A stretch of DNA of 64,000 nt. It comes from Nilaparvata lugens. Taxonomy: Eukaryota; Arthropoda; Insecta; Hemiptera; Delphacidae. The translations under genes and the position numbers were made by a program. Where the stretch lies: NCBI RefSeq assembly GCF_014356525.2, contig NC_052505.1:18827318-18891317 (forward strand), in the 5' to 3' direction. The notes under the pieces are model-generated. The model searched no databases. It was not told where the DNA came from and worked only from the letters and a program-made list of their open reading frames with translations. Below are positions 62,193 through 64,000 of the stretch, one piece after another. How positions within the stretch are numbered: the stretch's first letter is position 1; each line of letters starts with the position of its first letter.

Positions 62193-62233
62193 AAGTTGAT
62201 TGTGAATGATTAAATAAATAAATGAATAAATAA
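62193..62233 (+). mobile_element. Family D tail (D5b)
   Basis: AAGTTGATTGTGAATGATTA, AATAAATAAATGAATAAATA: continuation of D5a, matching the D4 tail AAGTTGATTGTAAATTATAA. Confidence 0.65.
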
Positions 62234-62825
62234 ATGGAGTCTTATCCATAACTAGAAACCACGGGTATGGTCTTGATTTATCAATAAGTTATGAGTTACT
62301 CCATTTCATTTGAAAGCTTTTCATTCTCTTTCCGGATGTATCCTGACAACATGAATACGACGAGTATTGTAACATTCTCACATCTATGTCATTTTGCACA
62401 AAAATTCACTGAAATTTAAAATTTAACCGCCGCAAAACGGGGTCACCAAACTAATGCGATGACGTCATATTTTACGGTAGTCAAATCCAGTTTTGAATCT
62501 AGTCTATCCCAACAATTGAATTGGATTTTAGATGATACGTTTACGAATTAATGATGAGAATTACACTACTTATTTATTATCAAAACGAAAATCCAATTAA
62601 AATGCTGTTGCAGTAGCAGAAGTCTTCGGGGTGAATTACAGCATTCAATTTGGATTTTCGTTTAATAATAATAATTAATTCATTAGCATTTGAATAATTG
62701 CAATATCTCAGTAATTTGCATTTGTAGAATTACACTACTCCATAAACCATGAGGAAATACGTCTTAGTCATGAGAGACAAGTTAAAAAAACTACCATGGA
62801 AGTGCACTGATACCCGAATTAATAA
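62234..62825. other. No gene; weak inverted match
   Basis: AACGAAAATCCAATTAAAAT at 62584 and AATTTGGATTTTCGTTTAAT at 62647 form a loose hairpin around a short loop. No recognisable gene. Confidence 0.4.
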
Positions 62826-63291
62826 TTGACCGAGCGAAGTGAGGTCTAAGATTCAAGTCGACGGTTTGGCATTTCTCTTAATGTTTAAATGTTTATATGT
62901 TTAGACTATATGTTGCGCATTTACGGCGAAACGCGCTAATAGATTTTCATGAAATTTGACAGGTATGTTCCTTTTTTAATTGCGCGTCGACGTATATACA
63001 ACGTTTTTGGAAATTGTGCATTTCAAGGATAATATAAAAGGAAAAAGGAGCCTCCTTCATACGCCAATATTAGAGTAAAAATCAGACTATAGAATTATTC
63101 ACCATAAATCAGCTGACAATTGATTACACAGATGTGTGGAGAAGCCAGTCTATTGCTGTATTTCCATAAGGTCTATAGTTTCAATCACGGTATATAGAAG
63201 AATATCTAAATAAATCTAAATACCGTGGTTTCAATCAAGTACTTGTGAATGAGAATACTGCGTGAGGTCTACTGTTCACAGAACTACTAGT
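62826..63291 (+). mobile_element. Family A element with small hairpin insertion (A5)
   Basis: TTGACCGAGCGAAGTGAGGT to CAGAACTACTAGT. At about 63187-63227 a ~41-bp palindrome (CGGTATATAGAAG ... TAAATACCG) splits the CAATCAGGTACTTG block, flanked by GTTTCAATCA on both sides, like a target duplication. Also carries a small TAGACTATATG duplication near 62902. Confidence 0.85.
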
Positions 63292-63510
63292 TATACAAAT
63301 GTATCTCTCATAAATAGCAGATAACCATCTCACCGTTGAAATAGAAGTGGGAACTTGAACAGTTAACTTTCTCAGCAACTGCACGAGAATAATAGATTCA
63401 CTGTCTCTCTCTCACGCCCACACAGACTCACTCTCTCATAACAACTTTCAATTTTACATTATCTCATATAAATCTACGATACTCTCTTTTCAACAATAAT
63501 TCTCTCTTTC

Positions 63511-63646
63511 TCCAACATTATTAATCTATTCTCCCATGTATACTCCAATCCAGTTCAATTCTATCTTCTCCTAATCCATCAATAAATCGCTCTCTATCTC
63601 ACTCTTTCTTTTCTCTCTATCCTTCTCTTTCTCTCTCTCTATCCCC

Positions 63647-63718
<72 letters not shown>

Positions 63719-63830
63719 GTTTTATTAATCTATTCTCCCATGTATACTCCAATCCAGTTAAATTCTATCTTCTCCTAATCCACAAATAAATCTCCATCTC
63801 ACTCTTTCTTGTCTCTCTATCCCTCTCTCA
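63511..63830 (+). repeat. ~200-bp duplication around a CT microsatellite
   Basis: ATTAATCTATTCTCCCATGT, ATACTCCAATCCAGTT and CTATCTTCTCCTAATCCA occur at about 63519 and 63725, both followed by AATAAATC, TCTCACTCTTTCTT. The uninterrupted (CT)n at 63650-63714 lies between; CT-rich sequence continues to 63850. Confidence 0.85.
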
Positions 63831-64000
63831 CTCTCTCTCTCTCTCCATTTCTTTGGTTCTAAATGATGGTGTTCTCAAGAACGAATGAATTTAAGAGGGC
63901 AGTGACGACTTTGGTGATGTCGGGTTGAAGGACCATCATAGTTTATGTTGGTGGGTTGGTTGGGAGAGAGAGAGAGAGAGAGGAGAGAAAATGATAAAGA

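Noticed and set aside
1..64000. tRNA, rRNA or snRNA genes
   Set aside because: I scanned by eye for tRNA A/B-box pairs and conserved rRNA blocks and saw none convincing; a tRNAscan or Infernal run would be decisive.

Overview
This looks like nuclear DNA of an insect, most likely a sap-feeding hemipteran of the planthopper type. It is strongly AT-rich and has no gene-dense stretch. It is packed with short inverted-repeat elements, retroelement 3' ends tailed with AATAAA plus simple repeats, long microsatellites and one satellite array. The organism call is inference: two dispersed families resemble repeats I associate with planthopper assemblies, but I could not search.

No complete protein-coding gene is visible. 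Nearly all long open frames come from trinucleotide or dinucleotide repeats, or from the 128-bp satellite. The possible host coding sequence is one short first-exon-like segment at 42983-43015 (start codon in good context, 11 codons, consensus splice donor) and a weaker minus-strand exon-like segment at 52106-52245. Two decayed reverse transcriptase C-termini of non-LTR retrotransposons are recognisable (41346-41444; 58681-59170). The window is probably intergenic or inside large introns.

I name dispersed families by letter. A: about 400 bp, begins TTGACCGAGCG, ends ACTACTAGT. B: about 780 bp, carries a CA/GT microsatellite and a conserved short open frame. C, G, N and Q are retroelement 3' ends. 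D: about 320-bp SINE-like unit ending in AATAAATAAATA. E: begins TCGGGG, carries a GAGCTTCGCTCG hairpin. F, K, L, M and several singletons are inverted-repeat elements (MITE-like), several with TA target duplications. P: palindromes with a hammerhead-like motif. T and U: Helitron/Helentron-like.

Layout. 1-5.7 kb: F, L, C, Q, B and A copies. 6.25-7.04 kb: purine tract. 7.3-12.9 kb: C, P and F elements, local duplications, and an A copy split by a MITE. 14.7-16.7 kb: T and E. 17.4-19.15 kb: fourteen-copy 128-bp satellite. 19.2-22.5 kb: G, C, B. 26.2-27.8 kb: A copies and a MITE nested in a palindrome. 28.1-29.2 kb: pyrimidine-rich 278-bp tandem repeat. 30.3-34.7 kb: D split by E, G, P, a 1.4-kb foldback, M next to L. 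35.9-41.9 kb: 36-bp minisatellite, B, P, E, D, and F split by a retroelement. 42-51.9 kb: MITE, exon candidate, A, K, D, a 300-bp palindrome, 107-bp repeats, a Helentron-like element. 52-54.9 kb: pyrimidine tracts and B. 55.4-60.4 kb: B copies, reverse transcriptase remnant, tandem Helitron 3' ends split by K. 61.2-62.2 kb: 1-kb inverted-repeat element inside D. 62.8-64 kb: A and CT-rich repeats.

Two things deserve most attention. First, a hammerhead-ribozyme-like motif occurs at eight sites, once directly downstream of a CCAAT/TATA promoter-like block. Second, families A, T, E and U share a palindromic GAGCGAAGYGAG-type terminus, and A and U also share an AAATTTG-x-x-AGGTATGTTC block, suggesting one Helentron-like superfamily. 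At least six clear insertions into identifiable other repeats give a relative chronology of transposition.
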